A stretch of 18,343 nt of DNA from an uncultured Clostridium sp. (GTDB taxonomy: Bacteria > Bacillota > Clostridia > Lachnospirales > Lachnospiraceae), in contig CAMYAO010000028.1 in assembly GCA_947253885.1 (NCBI GenBank), positions 1 to 18,343 of the forward strand, read 5' to 3'. Under the pieces are notes generated by a model. The model was given only the letters and a program-made list of their open reading frames with translations, searched no databases and had not been told where the DNA came from. The position numbers were made by a program, and so were the translations under genes. Shown piece by piece: positions 5,878 through 14,225 of this stretch (its first letter is position 1; the number at the start of each line of letters is the position of its first letter).

Positions 5878-7005
5878 ATGAAAATTATATGTTCCAAACC
5901 AGAATTGTTGAAAGGAGTATCGATTGTTTTAAAAGCAATTCCCACTCGAACTACAATGCCGATTTTAGAATGTATTTTAATAAATGCAACTACAGGAAAA
6001 ATTCAGTTAACAGCAAACGATATGGAATTGGGAATTGAAACTGTTATAGAAGGTTCTATTGAACAATCGGGAATGATTGCTTTAAATGCCCGATTTTTAT
6101 CTGAACTGGTAAGAAAGCTTCCGGATGCAGATGTTGTAATTGAAACATCTGATCATTTAAAAACAACCATTACCTGTGATCAGTCAAAATTTGATATACA
6201 GGGAATGGACGGAGAAGAATTTTCTTATTTACCTTACGTAGAAAGAGATCAGTTGATAGAAATTTCTCAATTCACATTAAAAGAAGTGATTCGACAGACC
6301 ATCTTTTCTATATCCGATAAAGACAGTAATCGAGTTATGACCGGAGAATTGTTTGAGTTGGAAGAAAATAAGCTTCAGGTAGCTTCTTTGGACGGTCATA
6401 GGGTTTCTATCCGCAATATCGATCTGAATCGTTCCTATCAGAAAACACGTATGATTGTTCCGGGAAAAACTCTGCAGGAAGTCAGTAAGATTTTAACCGG
6501 TGATTTAGAGGATATTGTACATATTTACTACACTGCAAATCATATTTTATTTGAATTTGATCAGACTATGGTAGTTTCCAGATTGATTGACGGAGAGTAT
6601 TTCCAGATCAAACAAATGTTAACTTCTGATTATGAGACCAAAGTTACAATTAATAAAAAAGTTCTTTTAGATTGTATTGATCGTGCAACCTTATTATCAG
6701 ATGAAAATGATAAGAGACCGATTATTATGAAGATTGCAGATTCTGTTATGAAGCTGCAGATTCGATCTAAAAAAGGAAAAATGAACGAAAAATTGGAAAT
6801 TAATCAAGATGGTAAAGAACTTTTGATCGGTTTCAACCCTAAATTTTATATAGATGCACTTCGAGTAATTGATGAAGAGGAAATTTCTTTGTATATGACA
6901 AGCGCAAAGGCTCCATGTTTTATCAAAGATGAAAAGGAAAGTTTTATTTATCTGATTCTGCCCGTTAATTTTTCGGAAGCAGATTTTTCAGAAGAAGATC
7001 TATAG
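5878..7005 (+). CDS. dnaN: DNA polymerase III subunit beta (sliding clamp)
   Basis: DnaN forms the ring that tethers DNA polymerase III to the template and also docks mismatch-repair, ligase and DnaA-control proteins. The 375 residues match the family length and three-domain build. The start MKIICSKPELLKGV, the stretch PTRTTMPILECILI, and TANDMELGIETVIEG are typical of domain 1; the IVPGKTLQEVSKIL segment belongs to domain 2, and the C-terminus near KAPCFIKDEKESFIYLILPV is the usual clamp ending, which lines the protein-binding pocket. The start is ATG at 5878 with AAGGAG 11 bases upstream. It follows the probable oriC, and an S4-domain gene lies 17 bases downstream in what looks like one operon through gyrA. 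Confidence 0.98.
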   Translation: MKIICSKPELLKGVSIVLKAIPTRTTMPILECILINATTGKIQLTANDMELGIETVIEGSIEQSGMIALNARFLSELVRKLPDADVVIETSDHLKTTITCDQSKFDIQGMDGEEFSYLPYVERDQLIEISQFTLKEVIRQTIFSISDKDSNRVMTGELFELEENKLQVASLDGHRVSIRNIDLNRSYQKTRMIVPGKTLQEVSKILTGDLEDIVHIYYTANHILFEFDQTMVVSRLIDGEYFQIKQMLTSDYETKVTINKKVLLDCIDRATLLSDENDKRPIIMKIADSVMKLQIRSKKGKMNEKLEINQDGKELLIGFNPKFYIDALRVIDEEEISLYMTSAKAPCFIKDEKESFIYLILPVNFSEADFSEEDL

Positions 7006-7022
7006 ATAAAGGATGATTTAGA

Positions 7023-7232
7023 ATGAAACAGATACAGATAAAAGATGATTTTATTAAGTTAGGTCAGCTATTGAAACTTTCCGGATTAGTAGGATCCGGG
7101 GTAGAGGCTAAAATGGTGATTGCAGAAGGTCTTGTTTTAGTAAACGGAAATCCGGAATTGCAAAGAGGAAAAAAAGTATTTTCGGGTGATGTAGTAACAT
7201 TTAATGAGGAAAGTATCCAAGTTATAAGATGA
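7023..7232 (+). CDS. yaaA: S4 domain protein YaaA
   Basis: A 69-residue protein made up almost entirely of one S4 RNA-binding fold: FIKLGQLLKLSGLVGSGVEAK is followed by VIAEGLVLVNG and a GDVVTF strand. Members of this family sit between dnaN and recF in many Firmicutes; the exact role is unknown, with RNA or ribosome binding expected from the fold. The start is ATG at 7023 with AAGGATG 8 or so bases upstream. Its stop overlaps the recF start by four bases (ATGA, 7229-7232), so the two are translationally coupled. The symbol follows the Bacillus naming for this position. Confidence 0.93.
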   Translation: MKQIQIKDDFIKLGQLLKLSGLVGSGVEAKMVIAEGLVLVNGNPELQRGKKVFSGDVVTFNEESIQVIR

Positions 7233-8311
7233 TTATTAAATCGTTAGAATTGAAAAATTTTCGCAATTATAAAGATCTTTCTCTTTCTTTTTCCGAGGAG
7301 ACCAATATATTTTATGGTGATAATGCACAGGGAAAGACCAATATACTAGAGTCCATCTATGTTTCCGCTACTACGAAATCTCATAAAAACAGTAAAGATA
7401 AAGAGATGATACGTTTTGAGCAGGAGGAATCCCATATCCGAACGATAATAGAGAAGCATGGATTAGAGTATCAATTGGATATTCATTTAAAAAAAAATAA
7501 AGTAAAAGGGATTGCAATTAATCGAATTCCTATAAAAAAGGCATCGGAATTATTTGGTATTTTAAATGTCGTATGTTTCTCTCCGGAGGATTTGAATATT
7601 ATTAAAGAAGGTCCATCCGGAAGAAGAAGATTTTTAGATATGGAATTATGCCAATTGGACAAGATCTATCTTCATCAGCTTGGAAATTATAAAAAGCTCT
7701 TAGAACAAAGAAATAAATTATTAAAAGAATTGTCCTATAAACCGGAATGGAAGGAAACACTTGCTGTCTGGAATCATCAGCTGGCAGATTACGGAAAAGT
7801 AATTATAGAAAAAAGGCAGAGTTTTTTAACTTCTCTGAATGATATTGTGAAAGAAATACATAAAAGTATTTCAGGAGGAGAAGAAATTTTAACTGTTGAA
7901 TATGAAAAAAGTGTTTCAGGAGAAGATTTTGAAGAGGAATTGATAAAAAATGAAAAAAGAGATATGAGACTATTTTCTACCGGTGTAGGACCTCATAGAG
8001 ATGATATTATTTTTAAAATCAACGGAATTGATATCCGAAAATACGGTTCTCAGGGTCAGCAGCGTTCTGCTGCATTATCATTAAAACTGGCAGAGCTGCA
8101 ATTGGTGAAAAATATGATTCATGATATGCCGATTCTTTTACTGGATGATGTATTGTCGGAACTGGATAGTAAAAGGCAGAATTATTTACTACAGAGTATC
8201 AGTAATATACAAACAATGATTACATGCACTGGTTTAGATGAATTTGTAAGAAATCGTTTTCATATCAATCGCGTGTTTTTTGTAAAAAAAGGAACTGTTG
8301 TAGAGCAATAG
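7229..8311 (+). CDS. recF: DNA replication and repair protein RecF
   Basis: RecF is an SMC-like ATPase that, with RecO and RecR, loads RecA at single-strand gaps. The 360 residues show Walker A GDNAQGKTN (30-38), a GPSGRRRFLD segment near 128-137, GPHRDD (254-259), the ABC-type signature YGSQGQQRS (272-280) and Walker B ILLLDDVLSELD (302-313), in the correct order and with normal length. The start ATG overlaps the yaaA stop, and no separate ribosome-binding site is obvious, which fits coupling. gyrB starts 10 bases after its stop. Confidence 0.98.
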   Translation: MIIKSLELKNFRNYKDLSLSFSEETNIFYGDNAQGKTNILESIYVSATTKSHKNSKDKEMIRFEQEESHIRTIIEKHGLEYQLDIHLKKNKVKGIAINRIPIKKASELFGILNVVCFSPEDLNIIKEGPSGRRRFLDMELCQLDKIYLHQLGNYKKLLEQRNKLLKELSYKPEWKETLAVWNHQLADYGKVIIEKRQSFLTSLNDIVKEIHKSISGGEEILTVEYEKSVSGEDFEEELIKNEKRDMRLFSTGVGPHRDDIIFKINGIDIRKYGSQGQQRSAALSLKLAELQLVKNMIHDMPILLLDDVLSELDSKRQNYLLQSISNIQTMITCTGLDEFVRNRFHINRVFFVKKGTVVEQ

Positions 8312-8321
8312 GAGGAAATAA

Positions 8322-10238
8322 ATGAGTGCAGAATACGGTGGAGATCAAATACAGATTTTAGAGGGTCTGGAAGCTGTTCGAAAAAGACCCGGCATGTATA
8401 TCGGAAGTACGTCTTCTCGTGGATTACATCATTTGGTATATGAAATTGTAGACAATGCGATTGATGAAGCGTTAGCCGGTTTTTGTACCGAAGTGGAAGT
8501 AGATATTAATAAAGACGGAACGATTACGGTTACAGATAACGGAAGAGGAATACCGGTGGATATCAATCATAAGACAGGTCGACCTGCTGTAGAAGTAGTC
8601 TTTACTGTTTTGCATGCGGGGGGAAAATTCGGAGGAGGAGGATATAAAGTATCCGGAGGACTTCACGGTGTAGGTGCATCCGTTGTAAATGCACTCTCTG
8701 ATTGGTTGGAAGTACAGGTGTGCAGAAACGGTCATATTTATCAGCAAAGATATGAGCGTGGAGCCATTATATATGATTTGAAGATAGTGGGAGACTGTCC
8801 TGTGGAACAAACAGGTTCTACTGTTACTTTTAAGCCGGATGAGGAGATTTTTGAGACGACTGTTTATGAATTTGATGTATTAAAACAACGTTTGCGCGAA
8901 ATGGCATTTTTGACAAAGGGTATCAAAATTACACTTCGTGACAAGAGAAAAGACGATATCAGAGAAGAAATTTTCCATTATGAAGGCGGTATCAAGGAAT
9001 TTGTTACTTACTTGAATAAGGGGAAAGAGGCGATGTATCCGAATCCGATTTATTGTGAGGGAATAAAGGACAATATCTATGTTGAGGTTGCATTGCAGCA
9101 TAATGATTCTTTTAATGAATCTGTTTACAGTTTTGTAAATAATATTACGACACCGGAAGGCGGTACTCATTTGACCGGTTTCAGAAATGCGTTAACAAAA
9201 ACATTTAATAACTATGCAAAATCAAATAAAATTTTAAAAGAAAATGATCCTGCTCTTACGGGAGATGATATCCGTGAGGGAATGACTGCTATTATTTCTA
9301 TTAAAATCGAAGAGCCTCAATTTGAAGGGCAGACAAAGCAAAAACTCGGAAACAGTGAAGCCAGAGGAGCGGTAGATTCTATTGTGACGGAAAGTTTGAC
9401 TTATTTTCTGGAACAAAATCCATCTATTGCAAAAGCTATCTGTGAAAAATCTTTATTGGCGCAAAGAGCTCGTGAAGCTGCTCGAAAAGCCCGTGATCTG
9501 ACCCGCAGAAAGACTGCATTAGAAGGGATGTCTTTGCCCGGAAAATTAGCAGACTGTTCGGATAAGGATCCTAAAAATTGTGAAATATATATTGTAGAGG
9601 GTGATTCTGCGGGAGGTTCCGCAAAAACGGCAAGAAGCAGAGCGACTCAGGCAATTTTGCCTCTTCGAGGAAAAATTTTAAATGTTGAGAAAGCTCGTGA
9701 AGACAAAATCTATGCAAATGCGGAAATTAAAGCGATGATTACTGCATTCGGAACCGGAATTCATGAGGATTTTGATATTTCAAAGCTGCGCTATCATAAA
9801 ATTATTATTATGACAGATGCAGATGTTGACGGTGCTCATATCAGTACCTTACTGCTTACGTTTTTATATCGGTTTATGCCGGAATTGATTCGACAGGGAT
9901 ATGTATATTTAGCACAGCCACCTCTTTATAAAATAGAAAAAAATAAAAAGGATTGGTATGCATATTCAGATGAAGAGTTGAAATCTACATTGGATGAAAT
10001 CGGAAGAGATACCAATGTGAAAATTCAGAGATATAAAGGATTGGGTGAGATGGATGCGGAGCAGCTCTGGGAAACTACTATGGATCCGGAGAAGAGAATT
10101 TTGCGTCGTGTCACAATGGATGCGGAATCTGCTTCCGAATTAGAGGTCGTATTTAATGTCCTTATGGGAGATAAGGTAGAACCTCGTCGCGAATTTATTG
10201 AAGAAAATGCTAAATATGTTCAAAATTTAGATGTTTAG
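8322..10238 (+). CDS. gyrB: DNA gyrase subunit B
   Basis: GyrB is the ATPase subunit of gyrase, which introduces negative supercoils. The 638 residues are full length for a Gram-positive GyrB (no large TOPRIM insert as in Proteobacteria). The GHKL ATPase shows EIVDNAIDEA with the Mg-binding Asn45, GRGIP (74-78) and GGLHGVG (112-118). The TOPRIM domain has EGDSAGG (426-432, catalytic Glu426) and DADVDG (499-504). The tail carries QRYKGLGEMDAEQLWETTMD. The start is ATG at 8322 with AGGAGG 6 bases upstream. The gene is 10 bases after recF and 9 before gyrA. The neighbour pair gyrB-gyrA at the origin supports gyrase rather than topoisomerase IV. Confidence 0.98.
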   Translation: MSAEYGGDQIQILEGLEAVRKRPGMYIGSTSSRGLHHLVYEIVDNAIDEALAGFCTEVEVDINKDGTITVTDNGRGIPVDINHKTGRPAVEVVFTVLHAGGKFGGGGYKVSGGLHGVGASVVNALSDWLEVQVCRNGHIYQQRYERGAIIYDLKIVGDCPVEQTGSTVTFKPDEEIFETTVYEFDVLKQRLREMAFLTKGIKITLRDKRKDDIREEIFHYEGGIKEFVTYLNKGKEAMYPNPIYCEGIKDNIYVEVALQHNDSFNESVYSFVNNITTPEGGTHLTGFRNALTKTFNNYAKSNKILKENDPALTGDDIREGMTAIISIKIEEPQFEGQTKQKLGNSEARGAVDSIVTESLTYFLEQNPSIAKAICEKSLLAQRAREAARKARDLTRRKTALEGMSLPGKLADCSDKDPKNCEIYIVEGDSAGGSAKTARSRATQAILPLRGKILNVEKAREDKIYANAEIKAMITAFGTGIHEDFDISKLRYHKIIIMTDADVDGAHISTLLLTFLYRFMPELIRQGYVYLAQPPLYKIEKNKKDWYAYSDEELKSTLDEIGRDTNVKIQRYKGLGEMDAEQLWETTMDPEKRILRRVTMDAESASELEVVFNVLMGDKVEPRREFIEENAKYVQNLDV

Positions 10239-10247
10239 GAGGAAAAA

Positions 10248-12719
10248 ATGGACGATAAAATTTTTGATCAGATAAATGATGTAGATCTGAAAAAGACCAT
10301 GGAAAGCTCCTATATAGATTATGCAATGTCTGTTATTGCAAGTCGTGCATTACCGGATGTAAGAGATGGTTTAAAGCCGGTTCAGAGAAGAGTGCTGTAT
10401 TCTATGATCGAGTTGAACAACGGTCCGGACAAACCGCATCGTAAATGTGCCCGTATCGTTGGTGATACAATGGGTAAATATCATCCGCACGGTGACAGTT
10501 CTATTTACGGTGCATTGGTTAATATGGCGCAGGAATGGTCTACCAGATATCCGTTAGTAGACGGACATGGAAATTTCGGTTCTGTGGACGGTGACGGTGC
10601 GGCAGCTATGCGTTATACGGAAGCCCGCTTAAGTAAAATTTCTATGGAAATGACAGCGGATATCAATAAAAATACAGTAGATTTTGTACCGAACTTTGAT
10701 GAAACAGAGAAAGAGCCTTCTGTATTGCCGTCTCGTTATCCGAATTTATTGGTAAACGGAACGACCGGTATTGCAGTCGGTATGGCAACCAATATTCCAC
10801 CTCACAATTTAAGGGAATCAATTGATGCTGTAGTAAAAATTATAGATAATTATATTGAAGAAAATCGTGATACAGAAATTGATGAACTTTTGCCGATTAT
10901 TAAAGGTCCGGATTTTCCGACAGGAGGTGTTATTTTAGGAACACACGGAATCAGTGAAGCATATCGGACAGGGCGAGGTAAAATACGTGTTCGGGCGGTG
11001 ACAGATATTGAACCGATGGCGAATGGAAAAAATAGGATTATTGTAACAGAGCTTCCTTATATGGTAAACAAGGCCCGTTTGATTGAAAAAATTGCGGAGT
11101 TGGTTCGGGATAAGAGAATTGACGGTATTACGGATTTGAGAGATGAATCGGATCGTCAGGGTATGCGGGTATGCATAGAATTGCGTCGTGATGTAAATGC
11201 GAATGTAATTTTAAATCAATTATATAAACATACTCAGTTACAGGATACTTTCGGTGTAATCATGCTGGCACTTGTGGACAATCAGCCAAAGGTCTTAAAT
11301 ATAAAAGATGTTTTGACTTATTATTTGAATCATCAAAAAGAGGTAGTAACAAGAAGAACCAGATATGAGCTAAATAAGGCGGAAGAACGTGCTCACATCT
11401 TGCAGGGGTTGTTGATTGCCCTGGACAATATTGATGAAGTGATTTCTATTATTCGTTCCAGTAAAACGACGCAGGAAGCAAAAACAAGATTGATTGAGCG
11501 ATTCAGTCTGTCGGAAGCACAAGCTCAGGCAATTGTGGACATGCGTCTGAGAGCATTAACCGGTTTGGAACGTGAAAAACTGGAGAATGAATATAAAGAA
11601 TTGATGGAAAAAATTGCGGAATTAAAAGCAATATTGGCAGATGAGAAAAAGCTTTTAACTGTTATTCGTGAAGAAATTACTGCTATTTCCAATAAGTACG
11701 GAGATGACAGAAGAACAGCCATCGGTTTTGATGAATATGATATTTCCATGGAAGATCTGATTCCGGAGACCAATACTGTAATTACAATGACAAAGCTTGG
11801 ATATATTAAAAGAATGAGTCTGGATAATTTCCATGCACAAAACCGTGGAGGTCGCGGTATTAAGGGAATGGAAACAATTGAAGATGATTATATTGAAGAG
11901 CTCTTTATGACAACCTCTCATCATTATCTGTATTTCTTTACAAATTTAGGAAGAGTTTATCGAATGAAAGCTTACGAAATTCCGGAAGCAAGCCGTACTT
12001 CCAGAGGAACGGCAATCATTAATTTGTTGCAACTGTCTCCTGATGAAAAAATAAGTGCGGTAATTCCATTAAAAGAGGTAGATGATAATACATATCTGAT
12101 GATGGCAACCAAAAAAGGAATTGTAAAGAAGAATTTGATCAGTGATTATGCAAATATACGAAAGACCGGAATTATTGCAATCACACTTCGGGAAGAAGAT
12201 GAGTTGATAGGAGTTCACTTAACGGATAATACCAAAGATGTATTTTTGGTTACAAAATTCGGTAAGATTATTCGTTTCCATGAGACTGATGTTCGTCAGA
12301 CCGGACGTTCCTCAATGGGTGTTATGGGAATGAATTTATCAAAAGACGATGAAGTAATCGGAATGCAGCTGAGTGATCAGGGGGAGTATTTACTGTTTGT
12401 ATCAGAAAACGGACTTGGTAAGAATACGGAGATAACAGAATTTTCAGCACAAAATCGTGGAGGAAAGGGAGTTCGTTGCTATAAAATAACGGAAAAAACA
12501 GGAAATCTTGTAGGAGTTCAGGCTGTGACCCGAGAAGATGAGATTATGATCATCAACACGGAAGGCATTATTATTCGAATGGAGGTTTCCGGAATTTCAG
12601 TAATTGGACGTTCTACTTCCGGAGTAAAAGTAATTTCACTGGAAGATGGTGTAACGGTTGCAAGTGTTGCAAAGGTGAAAGAAGATAAGAGTTTAGAACC
12701 TGAGGCAGAGGAAGAGTAA
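10248..12719 (+). CDS. gyrA: DNA gyrase subunit A
   Basis: GyrA cuts and rejoins DNA and wraps it around its C-terminal beta-pinwheel. The 823 residues include the catalytic Tyr123 in MRYTEARLS and the quinolone-site helix HGDSSIYGAL (81-90). The C-terminal domain has the supercoiling motif QNRGGRG (531-537, GyrA box) and a second similar QNRGGKG (735-741), then an acidic tail. At the position of E. coli Asp87 there is Gly88, while the position of Ser83 keeps Ser84. The start is ATG at 10248 with AGGAGG upstream. The stop TAA abuts the ATG of the fumarase alpha gene. Pairing with gyrB and the intact GyrA box favour gyrase over ParC. Confidence 0.98.
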   Translation: MDDKIFDQINDVDLKKTMESSYIDYAMSVIASRALPDVRDGLKPVQRRVLYSMIELNNGPDKPHRKCARIVGDTMGKYHPHGDSSIYGALVNMAQEWSTRYPLVDGHGNFGSVDGDGAAAMRYTEARLSKISMEMTADINKNTVDFVPNFDETEKEPSVLPSRYPNLLVNGTTGIAVGMATNIPPHNLRESIDAVVKIIDNYIEENRDTEIDELLPIIKGPDFPTGGVILGTHGISEAYRTGRGKIRVRAVTDIEPMANGKNRIIVTELPYMVNKARLIEKIAELVRDKRIDGITDLRDESDRQGMRVCIELRRDVNANVILNQLYKHTQLQDTFGVIMLALVDNQPKVLNIKDVLTYYLNHQKEVVTRRTRYELNKAEERAHILQGLLIALDNIDEVISIIRSSKTTQEAKTRLIERFSLSEAQAQAIVDMRLRALTGLEREKLENEYKELMEKIAELKAILADEKKLLTVIREEITAISNKYGDDRRTAIGFDEYDISMEDLIPETNTVITMTKLGYIKRMSLDNFHAQNRGGRGIKGMETIEDDYIEELFMTTSHHYLYFFTNLGRVYRMKAYEIPEASRTSRGTAIINLLQLSPDEKISAVIPLKEVDDNTYLMMATKKGIVKKNLISDYANIRKTGIIAITLREEDELIGVHLTDNTKDVFLVTKFGKIIRFHETDVRQTGRSSMGVMGMNLSKDDEVIGMQLSDQGEYLLFVSENGLGKNTEITEFSAQNRGGKGVRCYKITEKTGNLVGVQAVTREDEIMIINTEGIIIRMEVSGISVIGRSTSGVKVISLEDGVTVASVAKVKEDKSLEPEAEEE

Positions 12720-13562
12720 ATGAGAGAAATAGATGTGAGAGAACTGACAGAGCAAATTGAAAAAATGTGTATCTCTGTTAATCATGTATTATCCTCTGAC
12801 ATGGATTTGGCATTAAAAGATGCGGTAGAAGTAGAGGCATCACCATTAGGAAAAAAGATATTGCAGCAGCTTCAGGATAATCTGCAGATTGCAGAGAATC
12901 AAATGATACCTATTTGTCAGGATACCGGAATGGCAGTTCTCTTTTTTGAAATAGGACAGGAGGTTCATTTTACCGGTGGAGATTTTACAGAGGCGGTAAA
13001 TGAAGGAGTGCGGAGAGGATATATAAACGGATTTTTAAGAAAATCAGTGGTCAGCGATCCTTTAATCCGTGAAAATACAAAGGATAATACCCCGGCTGTT
13101 ATTCATACAGAACTGGTTCCCGGAGATCAGGTAGTTATTACATTGGCTCCAAAGGGATTTGGAAGTGAAAATATGAGTCGTATCTTTATGTTAAAACCGG
13201 CAGATGGAATGGAAGGGGTAAAAAATGCAATTTTAACTGCAGTAAAAGATGCCGGACCAAATGCCTGTCCACCTATGGTAGTAGGAGTAGGAATTGGCGG
13301 TACCTTTGAAAAATGTGCAATTTTGGCAAAAAAAGCACTGACAAGACCGATATATCAAAGATCGGAAGATTCTTCTATTCGGGAGATAGAAGAAGAGGTA
13401 CTTCTTGCAATTAATAAACTGGGAATCGGACCGGGAGGTTTAGGTGGAACGACAACTGCACTGGCGGTTAATATCAATACATATCCGACGCATATAGCAG
13501 GCTTACCGGTTGCAGTGAATATTTGTTGCCATGTAAACAGACATATGGTCTGTACAATATAA
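12720..13562 (+). CDS. fumarate hydratase class I, alpha subunit
   Basis: Class I fumarases interconvert fumarate and malate with an oxygen-sensitive 4Fe-4S cluster whose free iron binds substrate. The 280 residues carry the alpha-type features: CQDTG with Cys66, NACPP with Cys183, and a C-terminal Cys-Cys-His near 269-271, of which Cys270 is the likely third cluster ligand by comparison with the Leishmania enzyme. Conserved glycine-rich stretches PGGLGGTTTA and GVGIGGT are also present. The close relative L(+)-tartrate dehydratase alpha (TtdA) cannot be fully excluded. The ATG begins in the base after the gyrA TAA, with GAGGAAGAG upstream inside gyrA, so it is probably translated by coupling to gyrA. 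The beta subunit follows after 11 bases. Confidence 0.93.
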   Translation: MREIDVRELTEQIEKMCISVNHVLSSDMDLALKDAVEVEASPLGKKILQQLQDNLQIAENQMIPICQDTGMAVLFFEIGQEVHFTGGDFTEAVNEGVRRGYINGFLRKSVVSDPLIRENTKDNTPAVIHTELVPGDQVVITLAPKGFGSENMSRIFMLKPADGMEGVKNAILTAVKDAGPNACPPMVVGVGIGGTFEKCAILAKKALTRPIYQRSEDSSIREIEEEVLLAINKLGIGPGGLGGTTTALAVNINTYPTHIAGLPVAVNICCHVNRHMVCTI

Positions 13563-13573
13563 AGGGAGGATAA

Positions 13574-14134
13574 ATGGATAAAAAAATTACAACTCCCATT
13601 ACAGATGAAGTAGCGCAGACACTTCATTCCGGAGATTATGTATATATTTCAGGAACGATTTATGTGGCAAGAGATGCTGCTCATAAACGAATGATGGAAG
13701 CTTTACAAGAGGGAAAACAACTTCCGATTGATATGAAAGACGCGACTATTTATTATATGGGACCCTCTCCTGCAAGAGACGGAAGACCGATCGGTTCTGC
13801 AGGTCCTACAACTGCTACTCGTATGGATAAATATGCTCCTGTTCTTTTGGATTTAGGACAAAAGGCAATGATTGGAAAAGGAAAAAGAAGTCCGGAAGTA
13901 ATTGAGGCTATTGTAAGAAATCATGCAGTATATTTTGCAGCTGTCGGTGGTGCCGGAGCATTACTTTCACAGTGTATCCAAAAATCAGAGATAGTTTGTT
14001 ATGATGATTTGGGAGCAGAAGCGATTCGAAAATTGGAGGTAAAAGATTTTCCTGCAATTGTAGTGATTGATTGTGATGGAAACAATCTGTATGAAACAGC
14101 AATTAAAGAATATTGTCAAGTAGAACACTCGTAG
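13574..14134 (+). CDS. fumarate hydratase class I, beta subunit
   Basis: The beta subunit completes the two-subunit class I fumarase; in single-chain enzymes it forms the C-terminal half. The 186 residues are full length for a beta subunit and show ISGTIYVARDAAHKR near the start, GPSPARDGRPIGSAGPTT, MIGKGKRSPEV, and the ending around IDCDGNNLY. These belong to the swivelling domain that covers the active site and holds substrate-binding residues (arginine and lysine side chains). The start is ATG at 13574 with GGGAGG upstream. The operon ends just after this gene at a strong terminator. Tartrate dehydratase beta is the alternative; the absence of tartrate genes favours fumarase. Confidence 0.93.
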   Translation: MDKKITTPITDEVAQTLHSGDYVYISGTIYVARDAAHKRMMEALQEGKQLPIDMKDATIYYMGPSPARDGRPIGSAGPTTATRMDKYAPVLLDLGQKAMIGKGKRSPEVIEAIVRNHAVYFAAVGGAGALLSQCIQKSEIVCYDDLGAEAIRKLEVKDFPAIVVIDCDGNNLYETAIKEYCQVEHS

Positions 14135-14157
14135 CTTTATTTAGAGACTATCTAAAC

Positions 14158-14197
14158 AAAACTCCATTTTACCTAATTTTGGTAAAATGGAGTTTTT
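14158..14197. terminator. bidirectional terminator between fumarase beta and fprA
   Basis: A perfect 16-bp stem (14158-14173 with 14181-14196) encloses a 7-base loop; the arms are A-rich at the left base and T-rich at the right, so a U-tract follows the stem on both strands. It lies between two convergent genes and would stop both. A second small hairpin TTTAGA-GACTA-TCTAAA (14140-14156) precedes it. Confidence 0.92.
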
Positions 14198-14225
14198 GTT
14201 TGGAAATACTGATTCTATAAAACAA

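Noticed and set aside
8472..9416. Minus-strand frames inside gyrB
   Set aside because: Antisense shadows of a conserved gyrase gene; serine- and cysteine-rich composition is typical of antisense frames.
10248..12719. Topoisomerase IV subunit ParC instead of GyrA
   Set aside because: Adjacent gyrB at the origin, full 823-residue length and clear GyrA boxes support gyrase.
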